Source: Flavobacteriales bacterium (lineage in GTDB: Bacteria > Bacteroidota > Bacteroidia > Flavobacteriales_F > PHOS-HE28). Taken from it: a DNA stretch of 64,000 nt. Below are positions 15,060-23,058 of this stretch, piece after piece; within the stretch, counting starts at the first letter, position 1, and each line of letters starts with the position of its first letter. The DNA lies in assembly GCA_016712535.1 (NCBI GenBank), contig JADJQW010000002.1, forward strand, positions 2,108,001 to 2,172,000, in the 5' to 3' direction. The position numbers were made by a program, and so were the translations under genes. The notes beneath the pieces are model-generated. The model had not been told where the DNA came from, did not search any database, and saw nothing but the letters and a program-made list of their open reading frames with translations.

Positions 15060-15899
15060 TCACTTGGGGCGCTCCCAAATGATATCCTCCTTCGACGGGG
15101 GAAGATGCTCGGTCACTATGGTCACAAGCTTCCCGCCACGCCGGGCATGGAACGGACGGTAACCTGCCTCAAGGAGCAAGTTGAAGATGTCCCTATTCAA
15201 TTCCTCGCGATCGGGACGCACCTCGGTTTCCACGAGGATCGTGTCGATGGCCTTTGCGGCGATCATGCGCCGTGCACCCCGCAGCGCAGGAAGCTCCGAG
15301 TCCTCGATGTCGAGCTTCAGGAAATCGATGTGTTGGATGCCATGGTCTGCACAGAAGGCATCGACAGAGGTCACCGGCACTTCCACCGGATTGCTGTCAC
15401 TCGGTTTACCTGCTTGCTCCAGAACGGCGTAGCCCCGGGTAATCACCCGCGGTGTGTCGTAGAAGGTGAGCGCGCCAGTGCGGTCCGTCAAGGCCATGGG
15501 CATCAACCGCCAACCGGGAATGGCATTGGGCGGGTTGTGGCGATGGAGACGTTCAAGGCAACGGGGCGAAGGCTCGAAAGACCAGACCTGTCCACCAGGC
15601 GATACCATGCCCAGTACCTGCGCCGCGAAGTAGCCGATGTTGCAACCGGGGTCAAAGACCACCATGCCGGGCTTGAGACGTTTGCGCAGGTAGGCAAGGA
15701 CGTCTTCCTCGTACAGGTCGTAGAGCATCATGCGGTGGTATTGCACCGCACGATCAAGTTCCACGCATATGCCATTGATCTCACGCACCGTGACCGGTTC
15801 CGCGGCCCAGCCTCCCAAGGTGTCGGCCAACCGATGGCGGCCGCGAACGGGAAAGGTCCTGACGAACCAGCGAATCAGGTTGCGCAAGAGGGCCTTCAT
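15060..15899 (-). CDS. FkbM-family methyltransferase
   Basis: A 279-residue protein with a class I SAM-dependent methyltransferase core: VVFDPGCNIGYFA (about residue 80) is motif I with the acidic residue following at VWSFEPSP. The FkbM signature VDAFCADHGIQHIDFLKLDIEDSELPALRGA follows around residues 180-210. FkbM enzymes O-methylate sugars or other small molecules; the substrate here is unknown. The N-terminal 30 residues are basic and amphipathic rather than a signal. It stands alone with no glycosyltransferases nearby. Confidence 0.92.
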   Translation of the reverse strand: MKALLRNLIRWFVRTFPVRGRHRLADTLGGWAAEPVTVREINGICVELDRAVQYHRMMLYDLYEEDVLAYLRKRLKPGMVVFDPGCNIGYFAAQVLGMVSPGGQVWSFEPSPRCLERLHRHNPPNAIPGWRLMPMALTDRTGALTFYDTPRVITRGYAVLEQAGKPSDSNPVEVPVTSVDAFCADHGIQHIDFLKLDIEDSELPALRGARRMIAAKAIDTILVETEVRPDREELNRDIFNLLLEAGYRPFHARRGGKLVTIVTEHLPPSKEDIIWERPK

Positions 15900-16026
15900 G
15901 GCAAGGGCGGCGAAAGTAGGAGAGCTAAGGTGTGATCAGCAGGGTGTGGCAAGAAGCAAGCGGAATCGCCAGTACGATGGGGTAATGGACCGATTATTAG
16001 AAATATGCATGTTTACATAATATAAA
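15900..16026. other. short intergenic region with an unusually AT-rich tract
   Basis: The 127 bases between the FkbM gene and the epimerase stop contain no ORF. The stretch at about 15994-16029 is almost all A/T, in sharp contrast to the GC-rich surroundings. It lies directly after the stop of the leftward epimerase gene and before the leftward FkbM gene, so it may serve as the FkbM promoter region. Confidence 0.4.
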
Positions 16027-17067
16027 TTATGGGTCAACAAAGCCAAGCGCGAACCGGCCTCGTACACCTAATCCAGGGCCTTCAGGCAAGACCATCGTCC
16101 CTTGGTCCACCATGATTCCCAGCCACGGATCGTTGCGCAGCAACCATGGTCCATCCAAGTCGATTACCGAAGCCTCGCCAGCGAGTTGCGCCATTGCCGT
16201 GCACCCTAATGAACTCTCACTCATGCACCCGAGCATTACCTGCATTTTCAACTGATTCGCCTGAACGGCAAGCGCGTACGCTTTGTCCAAGCCTCCGCAC
16301 TTCATCAGTTTGATGTTTATTCCACCGAAGCTCTTAGACACCCGCTCCAGATCTTGGGGGCCTTGAAGCGACTCGTCCGCGAAGACCACAGCCCCGGTGC
16401 GTTCGGTCAATTCGTGGTTCCAATCGTCTCGTTCCATGGCGAAGGGCTGCTCTATACCAATCAATCGCCCGAGAGGAATCATCTCGACCAGTTCCTGAGC
16501 CTCAACAACCGAAGAAATCCCCTGATTGCCGTCCAGAATGAATCTTGCATCAGTGCTTTCAACCAAATGACTTATTCTTCTGGATGCCAGTTGATCACCG
16601 ACCTTTAGCTTAACCGCACCGGTAGCCGGCAGCTCTGCCAATCTCTGCAAGGCCACATTGGGGTCGCAAATCCCGATGGTCATGAGTACCGATGGCGACT
16701 CACTGCCGGAACACTCCAAGCACTGCGCAACCGTCTTTCCACTGCGCCATGCCCGCGCATCAAGGAGCGCACAGTGCAATCCGGCACGCGTTGCGGGAGC
16801 TCCCTCCAAGGATCCAAGATTATCGATCTCAAGCAACAGATCATCAACGGTCCATGACCTGGAATGAGCGATCTGGTGAAGCCGGGCCCGCGAATCCACA
16901 ATGCCCTCGCGCACATAAGGCGGCAAGGTGATCTCCCCGAAGCCTATGGCACCCTCTTCCTCCACACGGACGAACAACGCATCGGTGCCATCGCGCAGGC
17001 CATGAGCGGTGCCGAATGGGTGCTTGAAGAGCAATCGGTATGGGCAAACGGAGATGTGAAGCGGCAT
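16027..17067 (-). CDS. enolase-superfamily protein, dipeptide (L-Ala-D/L-Glu) epimerase-like
   Basis: A 346-residue member of the mandelate racemase/muconate lactonising group. The N-terminal capping domain contains LLFKHPFGTAHG. The barrel carries the catalytic KLKVG (K-x-K, about residue 152), metal ligands in FILDGNQG (about 176), GIEQPF (about 209) and FADES (about 230), and the final Lys in INIKLMKCGG (about 252). This pattern is that of dipeptide epimerases acting on L-Ala-Glu from murein recycling, but substrate range cannot be read from sequence. No peptidase or amidase partner is adjacent. Base composition is a little less GC-rich than its neighbours. Confidence 0.85.
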   Translation of the reverse strand: MPLHISVCPYRLLFKHPFGTAHGLRDGTDALFVRVEEEGAIGFGEITLPPYVREGIVDSRARLHQIAHSRSWTVDDLLLEIDNLGSLEGAPATRAGLHCALLDARAWRSGKTVAQCLECSGSESPSVLMTIGICDPNVALQRLAELPATGAVKLKVGDQLASRRISHLVESTDARFILDGNQGISSVVEAQELVEMIPLGRLIGIEQPFAMERDDWNHELTERTGAVVFADESLQGPQDLERVSKSFGGINIKLMKCGGLDKAYALAVQANQLKMQVMLGCMSESSLGCTAMAQLAGEASVIDLDGPWLLRNDPWLGIMVDQGTMVLPEGPGLGVRGRFALGFVDP

Positions 17068-17137
17068 GGCGATGGCTACCTGCGCAAAGAACGAAGTTCG
17101 GACCTTGATCCGGGCTCCGGTTCTTGTTCGCGATGGT

Positions 17138-18154
17138 TCACTTGACCAAATAGACGATCCGCGTGAGCCACTTGGTGCTGTCCGGCTCAGTCGCGGGGTC
17201 GGTCACATATTCCTCGATCACGTTCGAATGATGCGTGAGGCCATTGGCCTTGATGTATTCGTCCATGGCCATGTGCGGTGCCATCATGCCGTTGTAGCCG
17301 CCGTAATAATCAATCGCCAAGGCCTTGCTGGCAGGCGATTCGTAGAGGTCGATGCCCTTTAGCTTGTCCTTGGCATCCATGGAAACGGGAATGCCGGCAA
17401 TCATATCAGCGGTCTGGTTGGCTTCGTTCCATTCGAAGTACACGCCGCAGGGATAACCGGACATCTCCACCTTGGCCTTGCCCAAGGCTTCCATGCCTGA
17501 TCCGAAGCCGGTTTCAAAGGCTGCCTTCATATCGGCCCACGCTACAATGCCGCGTTTGCCGATGAACAAGGTTGCCGGCCATTCCAGGGACTTGATGTCG
17601 AATTTCGGCTTGGCAGCGAGCGCCTCCTCTACCTGGGCCTTCAGCATGCCCAAGCCCTTCTCAAAGTCCTTGCCCAACATGGCATCCATGTCCATGAACC
17701 GGCCCATGAGGCGGCTTCCGAAGGTGTGTTCGCCCTCCATCGCCCACGTGACCTTGGTTCCATCGCCATCGGTCGAGAGTTCGATCAATGCATCGCTCTC
17801 GCTCTGCCAAGGCTCCATGAACTTCAATCGAGTCCGAACCAAGGAATAGCGTGCGATGGAATCGATGCGCTGCTCGCCCTTGCCCACATCCTTGTTGCCT
17901 TCCCAACGGGACACGGCGCCCACCTGGCCGTCGGTGCCCTCTATGGTCTTTTTCATGTTCGGGTCGAGTTCGTTCCAAGGGCTCCATTTATCCATGGCGC
18001 CGAGTGAGGAAACGGCTGGCCATACATCATCGACAGGAGCGGTGATCGCCACCGAACGCTCAACGCGGTAGGTATCGTCGCCAAGGAAGCCTAGTGCGGC
18101 TATCATTGCACCGATGCCCAGCACGAGGATGAGGATGATCTTGAGTGCTTTCAT
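17138..18154 (-). CDS. membrane-anchored SRPBCC + GyrI-like two-domain protein
   Basis: A 338-residue protein. It starts with one membrane helix (MKALKIILILVLGIGAMIAA), followed by a polyketide-cyclase/SRPBCC lipid-binding fold (about 30-165; VERSVAITAPVDDVWPAVSSL at the start). A GyrI-like/AraC effector-binding small-molecule domain (about 190-338; GVYFEWNEANQTADMIAGIPV) completes it. Both domains bind hydrophobic small molecules; no catalytic residues are evident and the ligand is unknown. The ATG at 18154 is preferred since it begins the membrane helix; the frame is open 40 codons upstream. It is divergent from the LPP20-like gene. Confidence 0.85.
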   Translation of the reverse strand: MKALKIILILVLGIGAMIAALGFLGDDTYRVERSVAITAPVDDVWPAVSSLGAMDKWSPWNELDPNMKKTIEGTDGQVGAVSRWEGNKDVGKGEQRIDSIARYSLVRTRLKFMEPWQSESDALIELSTDGDGTKVTWAMEGEHTFGSRLMGRFMDMDAMLGKDFEKGLGMLKAQVEEALAAKPKFDIKSLEWPATLFIGKRGIVAWADMKAAFETGFGSGMEALGKAKVEMSGYPCGVYFEWNEANQTADMIAGIPVSMDAKDKLKGIDLYESPASKALAIDYYGGYNGMMAPHMAMDEYIKANGLTHHSNVIEEYVTDPATEPDSTKWLTRIVYLVK

Positions 18155-18259
18155 TGAATCTTGGGTTTGGATCCGAAAGATGCCTTCCGGGATCCAAACG
18201 CCATCACTCGGCACGGATTTTTCCAACCTTGGCTCCAACCATCCGTCACCTGACCAGTC

Positions 18260-18730
18260 ATGAGAACCATACAAGCTGCCACCGCCCTGCTCTTTTTCGC
18301 TGCGATTTCATTCACGGCATGCAAAGGAGGCGGTGCCAGTCCGCAGGGAACCAAAGTGAAAACGCCCTTCAGCGGGAGCAAGTACGAGAGCAATGGCACC
18401 TGGTTCCGTGGCGTAGGCCAAGGTGTCAGCGTCAAAACCAATATCGCAAAGGGCAAGGCCGATATCGATGCCAAGAACCAAGTGGCCAGCCAAGTGGGCA
18501 CCAACGTTCGAGCGGTGACCGACCAATACCTCGGCCAAACCGAGAACGCCCAAGCTGCCGATGTGGCCGACAAGTTCCAGAGCCTGATCCGCGAGGTGAT
18601 GAACACCGAACTGGCCGACCTGAGGAAGGTCGGCGAGGAGACTTACTTCAACGAGGAGACCAAGGAATACACCGTGTACGTGGCCTACGAAGTGCGCAAG
18701 GCTGCCATGTTCCGGTTCATGAAGAAGTAG
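18260..18730 (+). CDS. LPP20-like lipoprotein, possibly shortened by an in-frame stop
   Basis: A 156-residue protein with a lipoprotein signal (SFTAC, Cys21), then FRGVGQGVSVKTNIAKGKADIDAKNQVASQV, the LPP20/LPP-type pattern of surface lipoproteins with helical Ala/Gln-rich repeats, and YTVYVAYEVRKAAMFRFMKK at the end. Directly after the TAG at 18728-18730 the same frame stays open for 31 codons, coding a charged helix (VSEQELKVMDEILDQEIKR) that ends at TGA 18824-18826, immediately abutting the stop of the convergent gene. The tail looks like genuine protein, so the gene may originally have reached 18826. Confidence 0.8.
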   Translation: MRTIQAATALLFFAAISFTACKGGGASPQGTKVKTPFSGSKYESNGTWFRGVGQGVSVKTNIAKGKADIDAKNQVASQVGTNVRAVTDQYLGQTENAQAADVADKFQSLIREVMNTELADLRKVGEETYFNEETKEYTVYVAYEVRKAAMFRFMKK

Positions 18731-18826
18731 GTGCGCACGGATCGCAAAGTGAGTGAGCAGGAATTGAAGGTGATGGATGAGATCCTGGATCAAGAGATCA
18801 AGCGCGCGGAAGCCGCTGGCGAGTGA

Positions 18827-20785
18827 TCACCAAGCGATGAGACGCCCGGCAGCTGGCAAGCCATCCGACCATGCTCGCCAGAACAGGGGCCCGTTTCCAG
18901 CCCCCGTAGCCTTCATCCGGACAGCTCCGATCCCATCGGCGCTCGCAGTATGCAGTGTTCGGCCGAGGGCATCGAATAACTCGACCATCCTGAGCCCATG
19001 CCCTTCCCATGCCGCCCATCCACTCACGTGATCGTAGTGGAAACGCACGGCATTGGGCGTCCCGGGATTCTCTATCAGCCCAACCGGCAGCAGTTGCGCA
19101 TCGATTCCGATCAGCAGCGGGTCATGGTCGCTGCTGCGGAAGGCATTGGCTTGATAGAATGCCGCGTTCGAATCCCGGTAGTCGAGGTTGGGTGGCTCAT
19201 CGCTGTTGATGTGCCAGACAGCGGCGCCGGTGATGGCGTCAGCCATCGGACCAGTTGCGAAAGCATGGTCCAGCGACCCGAAGCGATTCGCGTAACCGAA
19301 GGAATAGGGCTGAGGGATTCCGGCAATCAGGTCGATGAGCCCGCCGGAACGCAGCCGATCAATGGGGTCCTCCTGGTCGTAGGAATTGAAATCGCCCACG
19401 ACAAGCTGCCCAGGCACCCAGGTCGAAGCGCGCACCCCATCCCAGTGGCTGAGCAACTCGCCCATTTGTGAGCGCCGCCTGGCGTTGTAACAGCCTTGTC
19501 CGTCACCTTGGTCGAGATTCGATCCGGTTGCATTGTCGCACAATTTGCTCCGTAAGTGGACGCCGCTGATCAGAAAGCGCTTGCCACTTGCATTGGCCAT
19601 GAAGCCCTGTGTGAGATGCGCCCGCTCGAAAGTGGAGGTGTTCAGCGAGTAGAGCTGTGTGATGGGCGTAAGGGCGGATGTCCGGTAAAGAAAGACCGTT
19701 CGCGTGAACGCTCCAGGCGCATCCTGATCGATCAGGGCGTAACCGCCGCCCATGGCGGTGTTGAGCGCAGCGAGCAGGTCATCCGAAGCGGCATCGCTGT
19801 TCTGCAACTCGCAGAGCACGAACGCATCGGCGGCCATGGCTTGCAAGGCGGCTACCAGCTTGGTGCGCTGGCGCAGGAGTTCGTTGGCCGTGCTTGCGCC
19901 GTTGCTGCCCAGGGAGGTGAAGTAGTTCTTCACATTGAACGATGCGATGACCAAGTCCCCTCCCACTTCCGGCACCGCTGGCCGCGCGGCATGCTCCAGG
20001 GGCACCACGCCGATAGGGTGGACACGGTACTCGCCGAAGGCGTAATGCAGGACGCCGGTTAGGCCGGTCACCGTGCTTCCGCAGCGGAGCGTGCCTTGCG
20101 CGCCGATCAATGGTAGTGGACTCGGGTAGGAATTCGTGCGTCCGTCGTCGAGCAGGATGGTGCTTCGCGCCTGCAGATCACTGAGCGCATTGATCTCCCC
20201 TACGTTGCTGGTTCCAGTACTGGTTGTACCCGAGGCGGGATTGTCGTTCGGGTCGGCAATGTCAGTGGGCGCAGACAATCGCGTCGGAGCCAGAACCAGC
20301 TCGCCGTATTGCGCCCAAGTATCGTTGCCATTGACCACGAGTTCCTGCTGGAAGCGCACCAGCATGCCTTCGTAGCGCTCCCAATCGGCGATTGCGGTCA
20401 TAGGCAGGTTGATGCCGGTGGGCGACACCATGCCCGATCCGAGAATGGAAATGTTCGAGACCTGGGAGAGTTCCGTGAGTCCTTGGAACTCGATCACCGT
20501 GCCGCCCACGCTCACGCGCTGCCCTAAATTGATTCCCACGGTGTTCGGGTTGTACACGAAAAGACCATTGCTCGAGGCTGGGTCAGGATCACAGGCTGGG
20601 TCCTCGATGAAAAAGCCCTGTACCGTGCCGCTGCCGCTGAATATGGCTGTGACTATGCCGGTTGTCGTGATCGGCTGTCCCTCGAATGGGCTGCTCAGAC
20701 CGGTTCCTTGGATGGTGCAGATCGGGGTTTGACCCTGAACACCATGCGCCAGCATCAAGAGAACCGCTGCAACCGCTTTCTGCAT
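18827..20785 (-). CDS. ExeM/NucH-family secreted endonuclease with C-terminal sorting domain
   Basis: A 652-residue extracellular nuclease. The signal peptide (MQKAVAAVLLMLAHGVQGQ) is followed by an OB-fold/lamin-tail-like region (about 20-260; TGIVTAIFSGSGTVQGFFIED is the ExeM/YhcR-type motif). An endonuclease/exonuclease/phosphatase domain (about 280-570) carries VIASFNVKNYF, CELQNSD, VVGDFNSY and the catalytic RSSDHDPLLIGI. The last 75 residues resemble a T9SS type A sorting domain (MVELFDALGRTLH). The product probably degrades extracellular DNA. The frame is open to an ATG at 20845; 20785 is preferred because it gives a clean signal peptide. It is divergent from padR, with a palindrome between them. 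Confidence 0.88.
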   Translation of the reverse strand: MQKAVAAVLLMLAHGVQGQTPICTIQGTGLSSPFEGQPITTTGIVTAIFSGSGTVQGFFIEDPACDPDPASSNGLFVYNPNTVGINLGQRVSVGGTVIEFQGLTELSQVSNISILGSGMVSPTGINLPMTAIADWERYEGMLVRFQQELVVNGNDTWAQYGELVLAPTRLSAPTDIADPNDNPASGTTSTGTSNVGEINALSDLQARSTILLDDGRTNSYPSPLPLIGAQGTLRCGSTVTGLTGVLHYAFGEYRVHPIGVVPLEHAARPAVPEVGGDLVIASFNVKNYFTSLGSNGASTANELLRQRTKLVAALQAMAADAFVLCELQNSDAASDDLLAALNTAMGGGYALIDQDAPGAFTRTVFLYRTSALTPITQLYSLNTSTFERAHLTQGFMANASGKRFLISGVHLRSKLCDNATGSNLDQGDGQGCYNARRRSQMGELLSHWDGVRASTWVPGQLVVGDFNSYDQEDPIDRLRSGGLIDLIAGIPQPYSFGYANRFGSLDHAFATGPMADAITGAAVWHINSDEPPNLDYRDSNAAFYQANAFRSSDHDPLLIGIDAQLLPVGLIENPGTPNAVRFHYDHVSGWAAWEGHGLRMVELFDALGRTLHTASADGIGAVRMKATGAGNGPLFWRAWSDGLPAAGRLIAW

Positions 20786-20863
20786 TACGCAAAGGACGGC
20801 ATGGTGAAGGGGAACCGTGCGCGCTTTGCCGTTTGACATGAACATCCGCCGTTAATAACAAAA

Positions 20864-20886
20864 GGTACCTTGTAGTACATAGTACC
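20864..20886. promoter_or_regulatory. candidate PadR operator
   Basis: A 23-base imperfect palindrome with outer arms GGTAC (20864-20868) and GTACC (20882-20886) and an inner TGTAGTACA core. GTAC occurs three times. It lies 48-70 bases upstream of the padR ATG and 79-101 bases upstream of the nuclease start, so it could autoregulate padR-pspC and also control the nuclease. Inferred from symmetry and position. Confidence 0.5.
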
Positions 20887-20933
20887 AAGCGGAACATGCA
20901 TCTTTGCCCCGCAACGAACCAACGCCACTAGAG

Positions 20934-21266
20934 ATGAAGGTCGAGAACAGCAAGGCGCAGATGCGCAGAGGCGTGCTGGAATACTGCATCCTGAGCGTGC
21001 TCGCTCAGGGCGAGTTGTATCCATCTGATATCATCGCCCAGCTCAAGGATGCGCGCCTGATCGTCGTAGAAGGCACCTTATACCCTCTCCTTTCGCGGCT
21101 CAAGGATGGCGGATTCCTCACGTACCGCTGGGAGGAGAGCAAATCCGGCCCACCGCGCAAGTACTATAAGCTCACCCCAACCGGCGAAGGCTTCCTCGCG
21201 GAACTGGACCAGACCTGGGAAGAGCTCGCATTGGCCGTGAAGAAAACCACTCGCAAGAACCGATAG
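20934..21266 (+). CDS. PadR-family transcriptional regulator
   Basis: A 110-residue winged-helix protein: MKVENSKAQMRRGVLEYCILSVLAQGELYPSDII is the PadR N-terminus and VVEGTLYPLLSRLKDGGFLTYRWEESKSGPPRKYYKLTP contains the recognition helix and wing, with the classic TLYP-x-L-x-RL. It belongs to the short PadR class without the long dimerisation domain. It is followed after 12 bases by the PspC gene, a pairing that is very common in Bacteroidota and suggests control of envelope-stress functions. An earlier TTG-started frame exists; the ATG at 20934 matches the family N-terminus. Confidence 0.95.
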   Translation: MKVENSKAQMRRGVLEYCILSVLAQGELYPSDIIAQLKDARLIVVEGTLYPLLSRLKDGGFLTYRWEESKSGPPRKYYKLTPTGEGFLAELDQTWEELALAVKKTTRKNR

Positions 21267-21278
21267 CCCCTCACCACC

Positions 21279-22976
21279 ATGAAAAAGACATTCACAGCCA
21301 ACGTCAGCGGCACCGTCTTCCATATTGAAGAAGATGCCTACGACCAATTGCAGCGCTACCTCAGCGGCATCCGGGCGCAGCTCGATGCCAACGCCGGCCG
21401 CGAAGAGATCCTGGCCGATGTGGAGGCGCGCATCGCTGAGCTCTTCGACGAGCGGCTCGACGGCAAGCGGCAGGTGGTCACCATAGACGATGTGCAGCAT
21501 GTGATGAGCGTGATGGGCAAACCCGAGGACTACGGCGATGGCTCAGGTGCAACAGATGGTGCCGCAGCAGGCAATGCCAGTCAGCGCGGCTACAAGCGCT
21601 TCTTCCGCGAACCGGTCGATAAATGGGTCGGTGGCGTGATCGGCGGTTTGGCGGCCTACATCGGCATGGATCCGATCTGGCTGCGGATCATCATGATCAT
21701 CTTCATCCTGCTTGGCAAGGGCACCCCCATCCTGCTTTACGTGCTATTGTGGATCCTGGTGCCCAAGGCCGAGACTGCTGCAGACAGGCTTCGCATGGAC
21801 GGTGAGCCGGTAACCGTGGACAATCTGAAGCGGGCATTCGAAGATGGAGGGAAGAGAGTGGCTGACGAGGCACGCAACATGGGCAACAAGTGGGGGCAAG
21901 AAGCGAAGAGGCGTTCCGGTGCGGCAGCCGATGTGCTCGCTAAGCTCTTCGGAGCGGGCATCGTGCTCTTCGCCTTCAGCATGCTGCTTGGGCTGGTGAG
22001 CGCCGTTGTTGGCGGCACCTTTGGCTTATGGCACGCCACCTGGGGCAGCGACGATCTCGGTCTTCTTGATTTCGGTGCTCTCGTTTTCCAAACGCGCGAG
22101 CATGCGCTTTGGATGCTTGTGGGTGCATCGCTGATCTGCTTGATCCCCATTGTGGCCGTGCTGCTGGCTGGCTTCCGCTTGCTCCTGAACACGCGCACCC
22201 CAGGGTGGCTGGCTTGGTCCCTCGGATTGATCTGGATCGCTGCGGTCGTGCCCACCATCATTGGCGGCCTCTCCCTTGCTCGCGAGTTCCAGCGAAATGA
22301 GAAAGCTCGTGAAGCCATTACGCTCACTTCGCCGCAAGCCGACCTCCTTTACCTGGATGCGATCGGAGAGGGCACCGAAGGCGATGACCTGCGCTTCAGC
22401 TTCGATGACAACGATGACTTCAACTGCCATGGCCTTTGGATCGAAGGCGACAGCATCACCGCCGATTGGGCGCGTATCGACGTGGAGCAAAGCCCCGACA
22501 GCCTCTACCACCTGGTGATTGTGCGCGAGGCGTTCGGGCGCACAGCCAAGCTCGCCTCTGCCACAGCATCCGGAATCCGCGCCGAATTCCGCCAGGAGGG
22601 GGATGTTCTCCGTGTTTCACCTCTGCTCCGCTACGCACGATCAGAGAAGATCCGGGCGCAACAGGCGCGATTCACGCTTCTGGTGCCTGTGGGCAAGGGC
22701 GTCTTCTTCAGAGCCGGTTCGAAGCGGGTGATCCACGACGTCGACAACGTGACCGATACGCGCGATAGCCGCATGATCGGCAAGGCTTGGCGCATGACGT
22801 CGAAAGGGCTTGAAGAGGGCATGCCCGGCGAGGACCAGATGGATGCCGACGATTCGCCGAAGGAACGGGAACCGACCGAGGGGAATGTGAGCGAAGGCTC
22901 AAGCACGATCGAGGCCAGCGCGACAGCACCATTGCGCCTTCCTTCACTCCTGGGCCTTTTGCGCCTACCGGTCTGA
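21279..22976 (+). CDS. PspC-domain membrane protein
   Basis: A 565-residue protein. Residues 1-90 are a cytoplasmic helical domain (MKKTFTANVSGTVFHIEED...) typical of Bacteroidota PspC proteins. A PspC domain (about 105-163; FREPVDKWVGGVIGGLAAYIGMDP) has two helices, three further membrane segments lie between about 225 and 350, and a beta-rich periplasmic C-terminal region follows (about 370-510) with an acidic tail. PspC relatives sense or counter envelope stress. It forms a two-gene operon with padR and ends 42 bases before a hairpin terminator shared with the convergent gene. Confidence 0.92.
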   Translation: MKKTFTANVSGTVFHIEEDAYDQLQRYLSGIRAQLDANAGREEILADVEARIAELFDERLDGKRQVVTIDDVQHVMSVMGKPEDYGDGSGATDGAAAGNASQRGYKRFFREPVDKWVGGVIGGLAAYIGMDPIWLRIIMIIFILLGKGTPILLYVLLWILVPKAETAADRLRMDGEPVTVDNLKRAFEDGGKRVADEARNMGNKWGQEAKRRSGAAADVLAKLFGAGIVLFAFSMLLGLVSAVVGGTFGLWHATWGSDDLGLLDFGALVFQTREHALWMLVGASLICLIPIVAVLLAGFRLLLNTRTPGWLAWSLGLIWIAAVVPTIIGGLSLAREFQRNEKAREAITLTSPQADLLYLDAIGEGTEGDDLRFSFDDNDDFNCHGLWIEGDSITADWARIDVEQSPDSLYHLVIVREAFGRTAKLASATASGIRAEFRQEGDVLRVSPLLRYARSEKIRAQQARFTLLVPVGKGVFFRAGSKRVIHDVDNVTDTRDSRMIGKAWRMTSKGLEEGMPGEDQMDADDSPKEREPTEGNVSEGSSTIEASATAPLRLPSLLGLLRLPV

Positions 22977-23018
22977 GAGCACGGCGCGGTTCGCGAGGGG
23001 TTGCTATTCCGCGCCTAA

Positions 23019-23047
23019 GCGCCCTGCCATCTCGATGGCGGGGCGCC
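23019..23047. terminator. bidirectional hairpin terminator between convergent genes
   Basis: GCGCCCTGCCAT (23019-23030) pairs with ATGGCGGGGCGC (23035-23046) as a 12-base stem with one G-T pair and loop CTCG. It lies between the stops of the rightward PspC gene (22976) and the leftward Omp28 gene (23059). The rightward flank CCTTCATTCC is T-rich only weakly. Confidence 0.65.
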
Positions 23048-23058
23048 TTCATTCCCGA

